From Mucilaginibacter rivuli (GTDB lineage: Bacteria > Bacteroidota > Bacteroidia > Sphingobacteriales > Sphingobacteriaceae): 64,000 nucleotides of DNA. The notes beneath the pieces are model-generated. The model was given only the letters and a program-made list of their open reading frames with translations, was not told the DNA's origin and searched no databases. The stretch is taken from assembly GCF_019391655.1 (NCBI RefSeq), contig NZ_JAHXPQ010000004.1, positions 310,001-374,000 of the forward strand, read 5' to 3'. The position numbers and the translations under genes are program-made. Below are positions 16,253-23,764 of this stretch, piece by piece. Every line of letters begins with the position of its first letter. Within the stretch, counting starts at the first letter, position 1.

Positions 16253-17092
16253 TTAAGCTCCTAAAGCTACTCGCTTAAAGGCTGTAACAGTGAGTCCTTT
16301 TGAAACATCGTTCAGGAACTGGGCGATGCTTTTTGATGAATCCTTAACAAACTCCTGGTTTAACAGGGTATTGTCCTTGTAGAATTTATTTAGTTTACCT
16401 GCAGCGATCTTTTCGATCATTGCTTCCGGTTTACCTTCAGCACGGATCTGATCAGCAGCGATATCCATTTCGCGTTGGATGGTAGTTGCATCAACACCAT
16501 CTTTATCAATAGCGATAGGGTTCATGGCAGCAATTTGCATTGATACATCTTTACCCGCTTCATCAGCACCGGCAACATCAGCACTTAAAGCAACCAATAC
16601 ACCTAAACGGAAATTACCGTGGATGTAAGAGATAACTTTAGCACCTGTAACTACTTCTAATTTAGAAACACCGATCTTTTCGCCAATGGTACCTGTTTTT
16701 TCGATAACGGCATCACCAATTTTCTGGCCGCCAACTTCCAAAGCATAAAGCTCTTCAACACTCGCAGGGGTGTTAGCTACTGCAGCGTCAGCAATGGCAT
16801 TAGCAAAAGCTACGAAATCAGCATTTTTAGCTACGAAATCAGTTTCGCAGTTCAACTCAACAATAACACCAGTTTTACCATCGGCAGATGAACGTGCAAT
16901 AACTACACCTTCATTTGATTCTCTGTCTTGACGGCTGGCAGCTACTTTAGCACCTTTTTTACGTAAAAAATCGATCGCTGCTTCAAAATCACCGTTAGTT
17001 TCGGTTAAAGCTTTTTTGCAATCCATCATACCTGCACCTGTTTGCTGACGTAGTTTGTTTACATCGGCCGCAGAAATTTGTACTGTAGACAT
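16253..17092 (-). CDS. tsf: Elongation factor Ts
   Basis: The 279-residue protein has the N-terminal UBA-like helix bundle with 'LRQQTGAGMMDCKKALTE' (residues 14-31) and the core 'VELNCETDFVAKNADFVAFA' that contains the EF-Tu contact residues. It exchanges GDP for GTP on EF-Tu. It is the last gene of the operon rplM-rpsI-rpsB-tsf. The 97-bp spacer to rpsB contains a CCCCCTT/AAGGGGG hairpin (17113-17134). Confidence 0.97.
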   Translation of the reverse strand: MSTVQISAADVNKLRQQTGAGMMDCKKALTETNGDFEAAIDFLRKKGAKVAASRQDRESNEGVVIARSSADGKTGVIVELNCETDFVAKNADFVAFANAIADAAVANTPASVEELYALEVGGQKIGDAVIEKTGTIGEKIGVSKLEVVTGAKVISYIHGNFRLGVLVALSADVAGADEAGKDVSMQIAAMNPIAIDKDGVDATTIQREMDIAADQIRAEGKPEAMIEKIAAGKLNKFYKDNTLLNQEFVKDSSKSIAQFLNDVSKGLTVTAFKRVALGA

Positions 17093-17112
17093 TTTAGTTT
17101 TCTTTTTTAAAC

Positions 17113-17134
17113 CAAACCCCCTTGAATAAAGGGG
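17113..17134 (-). promoter_or_regulatory. Hairpin in the rpsB-tsf spacer
   Basis: CCCCCTT and AAGGGGG form a 7-bp stem around a short loop in the rpsB-tsf spacer. It has no T tract, so it is not an intrinsic terminator. It may slow decay or adjust tsf relative to rpsB. Confidence 0.4.
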
Positions 17135-17189
17135 GCCCGGAATTAGTTAATTTATTATTTTATTATCGCGTTAAACGCGTTTATTGAGC

Positions 17190-18029
17190 TTATTCTTCAG
17201 ATTTCTCAGCTTCAACTTCGGCTGTTACTTTTCTGCTTCTTTTGCCGGCTTCGTCTTTTGCACCCGGAGCTGCCGACTCTGCAGTATCAGCTTTAGCTTT
17301 AACGGCCGCTGCTTCTTTCTCTGTTTCGTCTTCTTTCTCGCGTTTACGCTCATCTAAACCTTCTTCTATAGCTTTGATGATTACACCAGTGATCAATGAA
17401 ATTGATTTGGTAGCGTCATCGTTAGCCGGGATAGGGAAATCAATGTTCGAAGGATCTGAGTTAGTATCAACCATCGCGAAAGTCGGGATGTTCAATTTCA
17501 TAGCCTCAGCTACAGCGATATGTTCTTTCTTAACGTCGATCAGAAATAATGCTGCAGGTAAACGGTTCAAATCAGCAATACCACCTAAAAGGCTTTCTAA
17601 TTTGATACGCTCACGCTGTATCATCAGTCTTTCTTTTTTAGAAAGGTTGTTATAAGTACCATCTTTAGTCAATTTATCGATGTTAGACATCTTTTTGATC
17701 GACTTACGTACAGTAGCGAAGTTAGTTAACATACCACCTAACCAACGCTCGGTTACGAAAGGCATGTTCACTGCTTTTGCATAATCAGCTACGATATCTT
17801 TTGCTTGTTTTTTAGTAGCAACAAATAATACCTTACGACCAGATTTTACGATCTGTTTGATTGCCGCAGCAGCTTCTTCTGTTTTTGTTAAAGTTTTGTT
17901 CAGATCGATAATATGAATGCCATTACGCTCCATAAATATGTACTGAGCCATTTTTGGATCCCATTTGCGGGTAAGGTGACCAAAGTGTACACCTGCATCC
18001 AATAAATCCTGATATGTTGTTCTTGCCAT
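17190..18029 (-). CDS. rpsB: 30S ribosomal protein S2
   Basis: The 279-residue protein is S2: 'LLDAGVHFGHLTRKWDPKM' (residues 8-26), 'FMERNGIHIIDLNKT', 'FVTERWLGGMLTNFATVRKS' and 'FAMVDTNSDPSNIDFPIPAN'. The usual S2 core ends near residue 230. About 50 more residues follow, a charged Ala/Glu/Lys-rich tail that appears to be a lineage extension. S2 binds the small subunit with S1 at the mRNA exit side. The gene is in the rplM-rpsI-rpsB-tsf operon. Confidence 0.97.
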   Translation of the reverse strand: MARTTYQDLLDAGVHFGHLTRKWDPKMAQYIFMERNGIHIIDLNKTLTKTEEAAAAIKQIVKSGRKVLFVATKKQAKDIVADYAKAVNMPFVTERWLGGMLTNFATVRKSIKKMSNIDKLTKDGTYNNLSKKERLMIQRERIKLESLLGGIADLNRLPAALFLIDVKKEHIAVAEAMKLNIPTFAMVDTNSDPSNIDFPIPANDDATKSISLITGVIIKAIEEGLDERKREKEDETEKEAAAVKAKADTAESAAPGAKDEAGKRSRKVTAEVEAEKSEE

Positions 18030-18047
18030 TGTGTGTGTCCTCCTTGA

Positions 18048-18434
18048 TTAACGTTTACTGAATTGGAATTTCTTACGGGCTTTCTTACGACCTGGTTTCT
18101 TACGCTCAACCATACGGTCATCGCGGGTCATAATACCTTTAGCCCTTAAAGCTGGTTTCTTTTCAGCATCAAGTTCAACAATAGCTTTAGCGATAGCTAA
18201 ACGAACAGCTTCTGCCTGTCCTTTAACACCACCACCTGCTACATTTACAGTTACATCAAATTTTCCGGCCGAGCCAGAAACTTCTACAGATTGTGTAGCG
18301 ATGTATTGCAAAGGCAATGTTGGGAAATACTCTTTGTAATCTTTACCATTAACGATAATGGCGCCGCTGCCCTCTTTTAAGTAGATACGGGCAACTGCTG
18401 TTTTTCTTCTTCCTGAAGTGTTTGTAGTTGACAT
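18048..18434 (-). CDS. rpsI: 30S ribosomal protein S9
   Basis: The 128-residue protein is S9: 'GRRKTAVARIYLKEGSGAI' near the N-terminus, 'GGGVKGQAEAVRLAIAKAI', 'KPGRKKARKKFQFSKR' at the end. The basic C-terminal tail reaches the P-site tRNA in the ribosome. It follows rplM with a 12-bp spacer, the standard pair. Confidence 0.97.
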   Translation of the reverse strand: MSTTNTSGRRKTAVARIYLKEGSGAIIVNGKDYKEYFPTLPLQYIATQSVEVSGSAGKFDVTVNVAGGGVKGQAEAVRLAIAKAIVELDAEKKPALRAKGIMTRDDRMVERKKPGRKKARKKFQFSKR

Positions 18435-18446
18435 TTCTTTTCCTGA

Positions 18447-18890
18447 TTAAAGTTTAATGGCTGTTGGTTGTTGTGCCTCGTGTGGGTGTTTTGTTCCTGC
18501 ATAAACATGTAGGTTTCCGTAGATTGCTCTGCCCAGACGATTTTTAGGTAACATACCACGAACGGCTTTTTCAATAACGCGCTCAGGGTGTTTTGCCATT
18601 AACTCCTTAGGAGAAATGAAACGCTGACCACCTGGATAACCAGTGTACGAAACATATTCTTTTTGTTCGAATTTGTTTCCGGTCAACTTTACCTTGTCTG
18701 CATTAATAACGATAACGTTATCACCGCAGTCTACGTGTGGGGTGTAACCCGGCTTGTTTTTTCCTCTGATGATCATAGCGATCTTAGAAGACAAGCGCCC
18801 CAAAATCTCGCCCTCAGCGTCAACAACAACCCATTGTTTGTTAACGGTTTTAGCATTGGCAGAGACAGTTTTGTAACTTAACGTATTCAC
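18447..18890 (-). CDS. rplM: 50S ribosomal protein L13
   Basis: The 147-residue protein is L13: 'WVVVDAEGEILGRLSSKIA', 'PHVDCGDNVIVINADKVKLTG', 'RGMLPKNRLGRAIYGNLHVY'. The start codon is GTG (18888-18890). It leads the operon rplM-rpsI-rpsB-tsf, behind a consensus promoter and a short leader hairpin. L13 is an early assembly protein of the large subunit and is known to autoregulate translation of its operon in other bacteria. Confidence 0.97.
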   Translation of the reverse strand: MNTLSYKTVSANAKTVNKQWVVVDAEGEILGRLSSKIAMIIRGKNKPGYTPHVDCGDNVIVINADKVKLTGNKFEQKEYVSYTGYPGGQRFISPKELMAKHPERVIEKAVRGMLPKNRLGRAIYGNLHVYAGTKHPHEAQQPTAIKL

Positions 18891-18925
18891 TTGCTTAATT
18901 TTAAATGATATAAACTATTTATTTA

Positions 18926-18940
18926 CCCCGAAATTCGGGA
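18926..18940 (-). promoter_or_regulatory. Candidate L13 leader hairpin
   Basis: On the minus strand the 5' leader begins near the expected transcription start with CCCGA-ATT-TCGGG, a 5-bp stem and 3-nt loop. It is 36-50 nt upstream of the rplM start codon. Ribosomal leader structures upstream of L13 have been reported in Bacteroidia; whether this one matches that class needs a covariance search. Confidence 0.45.
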
Positions 18941-18943
18941 CTG

Positions 18944-18974
18944 CAAAGATAGAACAAATTGTGTTACTGTCAAA
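18944..18974 (-). promoter_or_regulatory. Promoter of the rplM operon
   Basis: On the minus strand the sequence reads TTTG (18971-18974), exactly 19 bp, then TATCTTTG (18944-18951). This is a textbook match to the Bacteroidota promoter TTTG-N19-TAnnTTTG. It places the start of transcription near 18937, with a leader of about 47 nt. Confidence 0.8.
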
Positions 18975-19085
18975 TGGTTTTTGGGGAAAAGTTGAAAGAC
19001 GGTTTTAATTGATTTTTAAATGGTTAAAAGGTGCATTAGCTTGAGGCGGTATTTTGATTAATCAAGTTCTGCGTATATTTACTAA

Positions 19086-19970
19086 ATGTCAACAAACAAT
19101 ACTTTTATTACGCGCCTTGAGCAACTTTTATCGGATATATATCAGGTGATTGATACAATGATGGATAATTCGGAAATTTATTACCATGATAGCAATGGTG
19201 CGCGTCGTAACTTTATTGTTCTTGGTTCCCCAGTAAATCATTATAGAAAGCGTGATGAACGTTCCCAACTGATTGCTCGTGAGTTGTTCAAAAAATTTAT
19301 TGAACAAGTAGAGTTATTGCTAACTCATGCTAACCCACAAACTGTAGAAAAAATAAAGGGGGTTGAAAAAAAATTACTAAATTTTATTAGTCAAAGTTCA
19401 CATGGTGTACCATCCTCTACCGATTCAGGAAAATCTTTGTTTCGCAAGCAATTTGAAATTTTCACAAACTTTTTAAATCTTTTCAAAACAGAGAGTGCAA
19501 CACTTATTTTGGTTCCAGATACAAACGCGCTAATACAATTTCCAGACCCATCTTCGTATCAAAAATTATTCGGGCGGACCTTTACTTTTCTAATCTTACC
19601 AACCGTGCTTTCTGAGTTAGATAAACTCAAGGTAGGACATAGATCTGAAGACTTCAGACACAAGGTAAAATCTGTCATAAAACGCTTGAAAGGGTTTCGA
19701 AATCAAGGGGATGTATTACAGGGCGTAACTGTTGCAGGTTCGATTAATGTGAAAATGGTAGCAACTGAACCAAACTTTGAAAAAACACTACAGTGGCTTG
19801 ATACCGAAAATCAAGATGATAGAATTATTGCAAGCACCTTAGATGTACAGGTACGAAACCCAACCGATCAGGTTGTTTTAATAACTTCAGACCTGAATTT
19901 GCAAAACAAAGCACAAACCGCAATGTTGAATTTTGTCGATACTGATGATTTAGAAGAAACGGCATCTTAA
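19086..19970 (+). CDS. PIN-domain protein with unknown N-terminal half
   Basis: The 294-residue protein has a C-terminal PIN nuclease fold (about 138-285). The acidic residues that bind Mg2+ in this family can be placed: D145 in 'VPDTNALIQF', E177 in 'LSELDKLK', D244/D245 in 'NQDDRIIAS' and D269 in 'ITSDLNLQNKA'. The first ~135 residues look helical and match nothing I recognise. No antitoxin-like small gene is next to it, so a VapBC toxin-antitoxin pair is unlikely. The gene looks richer in A+T than its neighbours and sits alone between the ribosomal operon and hsp20, which suggests acquisition by transfer. Confidence 0.8.
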   Translation: MSTNNTFITRLEQLLSDIYQVIDTMMDNSEIYYHDSNGARRNFIVLGSPVNHYRKRDERSQLIARELFKKFIEQVELLLTHANPQTVEKIKGVEKKLLNFISQSSHGVPSSTDSGKSLFRKQFEIFTNFLNLFKTESATLILVPDTNALIQFPDPSSYQKLFGRTFTFLILPTVLSELDKLKVGHRSEDFRHKVKSVIKRLKGFRNQGDVLQGVTVAGSINVKMVATEPNFEKTLQWLDTENQDDRIIASTLDVQVRNPTDQVVLITSDLNLQNKAQTAMLNFVDTDDLEETAS

Positions 19971-19978
19971 ACACAAAT

Positions 19979-20003
19979 AGCGATGGGTTTGAAACCCATC
20001 GCT
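19979..20003. repeat. Perfect 12-bp palindrome between PIN gene and hsp20
   Basis: AGCGATGGGTTT-G-AAACCCATCGCT is a perfect inverted repeat in the convergent spacer. It has no long T tract. It could be a weak bidirectional terminator or a REP-like dyad. Confidence 0.6.
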
Positions 20004-20027
20004 ACAACAATCAACAACATACAGTTT

Positions 20028-20468
20028 TTAGTTCACTGGGATCTCCTGCGCAGGCTTGCTCGCCTCAACAGTTTTTGGCAGCGTTACAATTAACACCCCA
20101 TCTTCCTGTTTTGCGCTGATATTGGCGGTATCAACCTGGCCGTTCAAATTCAATACCCTTTCGAATGTTTTGATGGGGAACTCCTGGCGGCTAAAATCCG
20201 GGTCGTAGCCTTCGCTTAGGGTACGGGTACCGCTGATGAACAGCACATCATCCTGAACGGATAGCTTGATATTCTCTTTACTGAAACCGGTGGCGTATAC
20301 ATGCAGTATAAATTCGGTTTTAGCATCCTCAATGTTTAAGGGTACATTGTATTTTGGGCGTCTTAAATGTTGCCCACCCATGTGATGGCCAAACCGGCCG
20401 CGGGTAAATTCTGCCTGAGCGGGTCCGCAACCTTGTGCGCCTCTTGCTCTATGGTGTCTTCCAAACAT
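20028..20468 (-). CDS. Hsp20 / alpha-crystallin small heat shock protein
   Basis: The 146-residue protein has an N-terminal Gly/His/Arg-rich segment, an alpha-crystallin domain (about 45-135: 'TEFILHVYATGFSKENIKLS', 'LFISGTRTL', 'EDGVLIVTLPK') and a short C-terminal tail with the 'EIPVN' motif that resembles the IxI/V oligomer contact. Such proteins hold unfolding proteins without ATP. The N-terminal sequence (RHHRARGAQGCGPAQAEFTRGRFGHHMGG region) is unusual in its richness in Gly, His and Arg. Confidence 0.93.
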   Translation of the reverse strand: MFGRHHRARGAQGCGPAQAEFTRGRFGHHMGGQHLRRPKYNVPLNIEDAKTEFILHVYATGFSKENIKLSVQDDVLFISGTRTLSEGYDPDFSRQEFPIKTFERVLNLNGQVDTANISAKQEDGVLIVTLPKTVEASKPAQEIPVN

Positions 20469-20553
20469 AATATTTATCTTATTTAATTAAGAAGACGGGG
20501 GAGCAGGGTTTTTACTTTAAGAAGTGGTACTTTTATTCGACAAATGATACCAA

Positions 20554-20961
20554 ATGCAGAAACCGAAGAATACTATTTACGGTATTAGATTACTTTATGC
20601 TTCCGCGATAGCATTAACAGTTGTAATAGGAGCTTTAATTTTTAATAATGATTTCGGTGGTTTTGCTTCGCCGCTTACTGTGGTTTTTGCGATACCTATT
20701 ATAGGTTGGCTCTATATGATCTACTTGCTTTCAAAAGGCAGGTTTTGGGTGCGGTCAATTTTTTTGGCGTTAACTATTATGAATGGATTCCGGACAATCA
20801 TTGGCATATCAGACTATGTGGGGATTTTAAGCTTAATACTATTGTTGTTAAACGCGATGGCTCTTTACTTTTTATACAAAAAGGATAGCAATTCATGGTT
20901 CGCAGATCATTTAATGAATGAGAATTTAAAACAGATAAAAAACAGCACAGGTAATAAATAA
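20554..20961 (+). CDS. Unknown four-helix membrane protein
   Basis: This 135-residue protein has four predicted membrane segments (about residues 12-30, 38-58, 64-84, 90-108) and a polar C-terminal tail (KDSNSWFADHLMNENLKQIKN). I do not recognise a family. It converges with the sigma-factor partner gene, with only 2 bp between the stop codons. Confidence 0.65.
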   Translation: MQKPKNTIYGIRLLYASAIALTVVIGALIFNNDFGGFASPLTVVFAIPIIGWLYMIYLLSKGRFWVRSIFLALTIMNGFRTIIGISDYVGILSLILLLLNAMALYFLYKKDSNSWFADHLMNENLKQIKNSTGNK

Positions 20962-20963
20962 AC

Positions 20964-21314
20964 TTACCTCCGCCCACGCATGTCCCGGCAACGTTCTTTC
21001 CACTGTTCTTTAAATTGAGCGCGTTCTTCGTCAGTCATGTTCATCAGCTTTTCGCGGATGTGTGCCGGCGGGCCATTCCGGAAACGGTCGCGGCCGCCTC
21101 TGCCGAAAGGCATCCCACCAAACAAAATACGACTTAGTATTAATAAGCCTGCTGCCTGCCAGTAACTAATAGTGGTTACATGTGTTATGGCCGGCATTAA
21201 TTCGTTCCACAGCCACATCACTATGGCGCTTAGTGCAAAAAATGCTACAATGAATATTAACTTGAATGGCACTGCCATTTTTCGCCTTACGGGAGATCGC
21301 ATATCGTTAAACAT
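20964..21314 (-). CDS. Membrane protein next to sigma factor (possible regulator partner)
   Basis: This 116-residue protein has two hydrophobic segments (about 18-38 and 50-68), then a Gly/Arg-rich and charged tail: 'PPAHIREKLMNMTDEERAQF', 'KERCRDMRG'. It begins 12 bp after the sigma-factor gene ends, so the two are probably one operon. It has no recognised anti-sigma (ZAS or FecR) domain. The tail 'LMNMTDEERAQFKEQWKERC' resembles the periplasmic Spy/CpxP-like LTxxQ helix pattern only loosely. A role in controlling the sigma factor is inferred from position only. Confidence 0.6.
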   Translation of the reverse strand: MFNDMRSPVRRKMAVPFKLIFIVAFFALSAIVMWLWNELMPAITHVTTISYWQAAGLLILSRILFGGMPFGRGGRDRFRNGPPAHIREKLMNMTDEERAQFKEQWKERCRDMRGRR

Positions 21315-21326
21315 AATTTTGAATAT

Positions 21327-21878
21327 TTAAGAGTTTAAAAAATCGTTGTAAAAGGTTTCTAATCGCAAACGCAAATATTTAACAGCGTAGCCTTTGCGGG
21401 ATATAATTGTTTTTAGGTTGTCGCCGGTTTCATTGGCAATTTGCTGCAGGGTTTTGTCTTCCAGTTCGTTCCAAACAAATACATTACGCTGGGCTTCGGG
21501 CAGTTCATCCAGGGCTACAAAAAGCTCCTGCCAAAATAGTTCCTTCAGGTAAACACTTTCGGGATCATCGTCATCAGCAAGAAGGATATCGTTGAAGTTA
21601 AATTCACTGTCTTCGTCTTCATACCCCATATCCTCTAAAGCTTCGGGCGTTTTTTTGCGGTAGTTATCAATTATCTTGTTCCTGGCCACACGGTAAAGCC
21701 AGCCGCTCATTTGTTCAATATCATCAATATCAACCACGTTGCTTAGCTGGTACCAAACATCCTGCAAAATATCTTCGGCATCTTCTTCGGTTCTAACCCG
21801 CCCACGGATAAAACTGAACAGGCCCTTGCTATAGTCTGTTATTGTTTTAACGATGCTTTGTTTGGGTTTATCTGCCAT
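21327..21878 (-). CDS. ECF-type RNA polymerase sigma factor
   Basis: The 183-residue protein has sigma region 2 ('DAEDILQDVWYQLSNVVDID', 'MSGWLYRVARNKIIDNYRKK') and region 4 ('ELPEAQRNVFVWNELEDKTL', 'QQIANETGDNLKTIISRKGY') joined by an acidic linker (~90-120). This is the ECF arrangement without region 3. It would direct RNA polymerase to a regulon under an unknown signal. A GTG start at 21893 is possible, but the ATG at 21878 fits the family better. It is divergent from the ferritin-like pair, which makes that pair a plausible target. Confidence 0.9.
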   Translation of the reverse strand: MADKPKQSIVKTITDYSKGLFSFIRGRVRTEEDAEDILQDVWYQLSNVVDIDDIEQMSGWLYRVARNKIIDNYRKKTPEALEDMGYEDEDSEFNFNDILLADDDDPESVYLKELFWQELFVALDELPEAQRNVFVWNELEDKTLQQIANETGDNLKTIISRKGYAVKYLRLRLETFYNDFLNS

Positions 21879-22127
21879 TAAATATCCGGACACGCCTGCT
21901 TTTTAGGTAAGATGACGTATGGAGTTTAAAATTACTTTAAATCCGGAAAAAATAATTTTTATACAGCGGAAGATGGAGTAATCCAGTATTAAGAAGCATT
22001 ACATACGGACTTTCCTTGAATACAGTTTTATTAATTAAAAATAAATATTTATTAACTAAAATGAAAACTAAATGATATTTACAAGCGTACGTACTGGAAA
22101 TAAACTAGCTAAATAAATTAAAAACTT

Positions 22128-22829
22128 ATGGAAGATTTACAAAACGATGATGTGCTCATCGAGGATAAAAGCACATTAGATGTAAGGATGCAAAGGAGGT
22201 CGTTTTTACGTTATGCGGGCGCGGGTGCTGCCGGAATTGGCTTGCTTGCTGCGGCATCATGTAAAAAACATAACGACGATGTTTCTGCTACAATAGATGT
22301 TGGCAGCGGCGACATCGGCGTTTTAAATTACGCTTATGCTTTAGAGCAATTGGAAGCTGCCTTTTATACGCAAGTAGTAGCTACTCCTTTTACCGGAATT
22401 ACATCTGCAGAACTAACTGCCTTTACCGAGATACGCGATCATGAGATTTTACACAGGGAGCTTTTCAAAGCCGCATTAGGTACAAGTGCTATTCCCGCAC
22501 TTTCAGTTAATTTCAGTTCCATCAATTTTGCTGACAGGGCAAGCGTAACCGGGGCTGCCAAAGCTTTTGAAGATACAGGTGTATCTGCATACAATGGCGC
22601 CGGTTATTTATTAACCAATCCGACATACTTAACGCTTGCAGGTAAAATTGTTTCTGTTGAGGCCCGACATGCGGCTTTTATTCGCGACCTGATCAGCTAT
22701 AACAGCTTTGCCGATTCGACAGTGGTTAATAATACTACCGCGCTCGACTTGTCGCGCAAGCCATCAGAAGTGCTGCCAATTGTGGCTGTATACCTGAATA
22801 CATCAATTTCAGCAAATCAATTACCTTAA
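22128..22829 (+). CDS. Ferritin-like domain protein (Ferritin_2), lipoprotein candidate
   Basis: The 233-residue protein has a leading segment 'MQRRSFLRYAGAGAAGIGLL' that resembles a Tat signal with a twin Arg, followed by 'AAASCKK', a possible lipobox with Cys54 region. The rest is a four-helix bundle with metal-ligand positions typical of the Ferritin_2 group: Glu in 'LEQLEAAFYTQV', 'EIRDHEILHREL', and 'VEARHAAFI'. This group includes the plant desiccation-related proteins; enzyme activity has not been established. It lies 11 bp upstream of a paralogue and is probably co-transcribed with it. Confidence 0.85.
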   Translation: MEDLQNDDVLIEDKSTLDVRMQRRSFLRYAGAGAAGIGLLAAASCKKHNDDVSATIDVGSGDIGVLNYAYALEQLEAAFYTQVVATPFTGITSAELTAFTEIRDHEILHRELFKAALGTSAIPALSVNFSSINFADRASVTGAAKAFEDTGVSAYNGAGYLLTNPTYLTLAGKIVSVEARHAAFIRDLISYNSFADSTVVNNTTALDLSRKPSEVLPIVAVYLNTSISANQLP

Positions 22830-22840
22830 AACTAACCATC

Positions 22841-23695
22841 ATGAATATTTTCAGCATAATAGAAGAATTAGAAAAAGTTGATCCTGAATTGAATGACAGG
22901 TTCAGTCCGCGCAGGGATGCCATAAAAAGCTTGACCAGCTATGGTTCGAAAGTAGCGCTTGCCGCTTTACCATTTGCTTTGGGCTCATTATTTAACAAAG
23001 CTTACGGCCAAACAACCGTTGGCGATGTAACAGGCACATTAAACTTCGCCTTAAAATTAGAATACCTTGAAGCAGCGTTTTACAATACCGCTTTGAACAC
23101 TCCCGGCTTAATACCGGCAGCAGATTTGGCAGCTTTTCAAACCATTGCAGCACATGAAAATGCTCACGTTACCTTTTTAAAAGGTGTATTAGGAGCTAAC
23201 GCTGTTGCACAAACCAGTCAGGGCACAGCCGGGGTGTATGATTGGACAGCCGGCAACACATTACCAAATTATTTTGTAACTAAAGATTATAACACATTTT
23301 TGGTAGTGGCCAACGCATTTGAGGATACCGGCGTTCGTGCTTATAAAGGCCAGGCGCCCAATATTATTGGCAACCAGATAGTACTAACAGCAGCGTTAAA
23401 CATACACTCGGTTGAGGCACGCCATGCAGCGCATATCCGTACCATCCGTAGGAAAATTAATGGCACCGCATTACCAAAATCGTGGATCACGGGAGCTAAT
23501 GATACAGGTAGCACCGCTATAAATGCAAACTTTGCAGGAGAAGACAACCTGATACAAGCCGGCATTGATCTGACTACTTTAACAAACCCCTTAACCGGTG
23601 CTAAATTTAGCAGTAGCATAGTTACCGAAGCTTTTGATGAGCCTTTAACTTATAACCAAATATTGCCTTTGGTAACTCCTTTTGGGGTTAAGTAA
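22841..23695 (+). CDS. Ferritin-like domain protein (Ferritin_2), paralogue
   Basis: The 284-residue protein is a paralogue of the preceding gene. Metal-ligand positions are in 'LKLEYLEAAFYNTAL', 'IAAHENAHVTFLKGVLG' and 'VEARHAAHIRTI'. Its N-terminus is longer (MNIFSIIEELEKVDPELNDR) and has 'SPRRDAIKSLTSYGSKVALA' before a hydrophobic run, again close to a Tat-type signal. Residues ~210-284 are an extra C-terminal part. The tandem pair suggests that they act together, perhaps as envelope proteins under stress. A strong palindromic terminator follows. Confidence 0.85.
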   Translation: MNIFSIIEELEKVDPELNDRFSPRRDAIKSLTSYGSKVALAALPFALGSLFNKAYGQTTVGDVTGTLNFALKLEYLEAAFYNTALNTPGLIPAADLAAFQTIAAHENAHVTFLKGVLGANAVAQTSQGTAGVYDWTAGNTLPNYFVTKDYNTFLVVANAFEDTGVRAYKGQAPNIIGNQIVLTAALNIHSVEARHAAHIRTIRRKINGTALPKSWITGANDTGSTAINANFAGEDNLIQAGIDLTTLTNPLTGAKFSSSIVTEAFDEPLTYNQILPLVTPFGVK

Positions 23696-23714
23696 AAGGG
23701 GTTTTTATCTATAT

Positions 23715-23759
23715 GTCATGCCGTCCCAACGACGATCGTTGGGACGGCATGACTTTTTT
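23715..23759 (+). terminator. Terminator or palindrome after the ferritin-like pair
   Basis: A perfect 18-bp stem (23715-23732 with 23736-23753, loop CGA) is followed by TTTTTT. The stem core is GTCCCAACGA and its complement. This length is more than an ordinary terminator needs; the ends GTCATGCC/GGCATGAC resemble those of the intergenic repeats in this window. Confidence 0.8.
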
Positions 23760-23764
23760 ATTAA

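Noticed and set aside
19086..19970. VapC toxin of a toxin-antitoxin pair
   Set aside because: The protein is twice the normal VapC length and no small antitoxin gene overlaps or precedes it.
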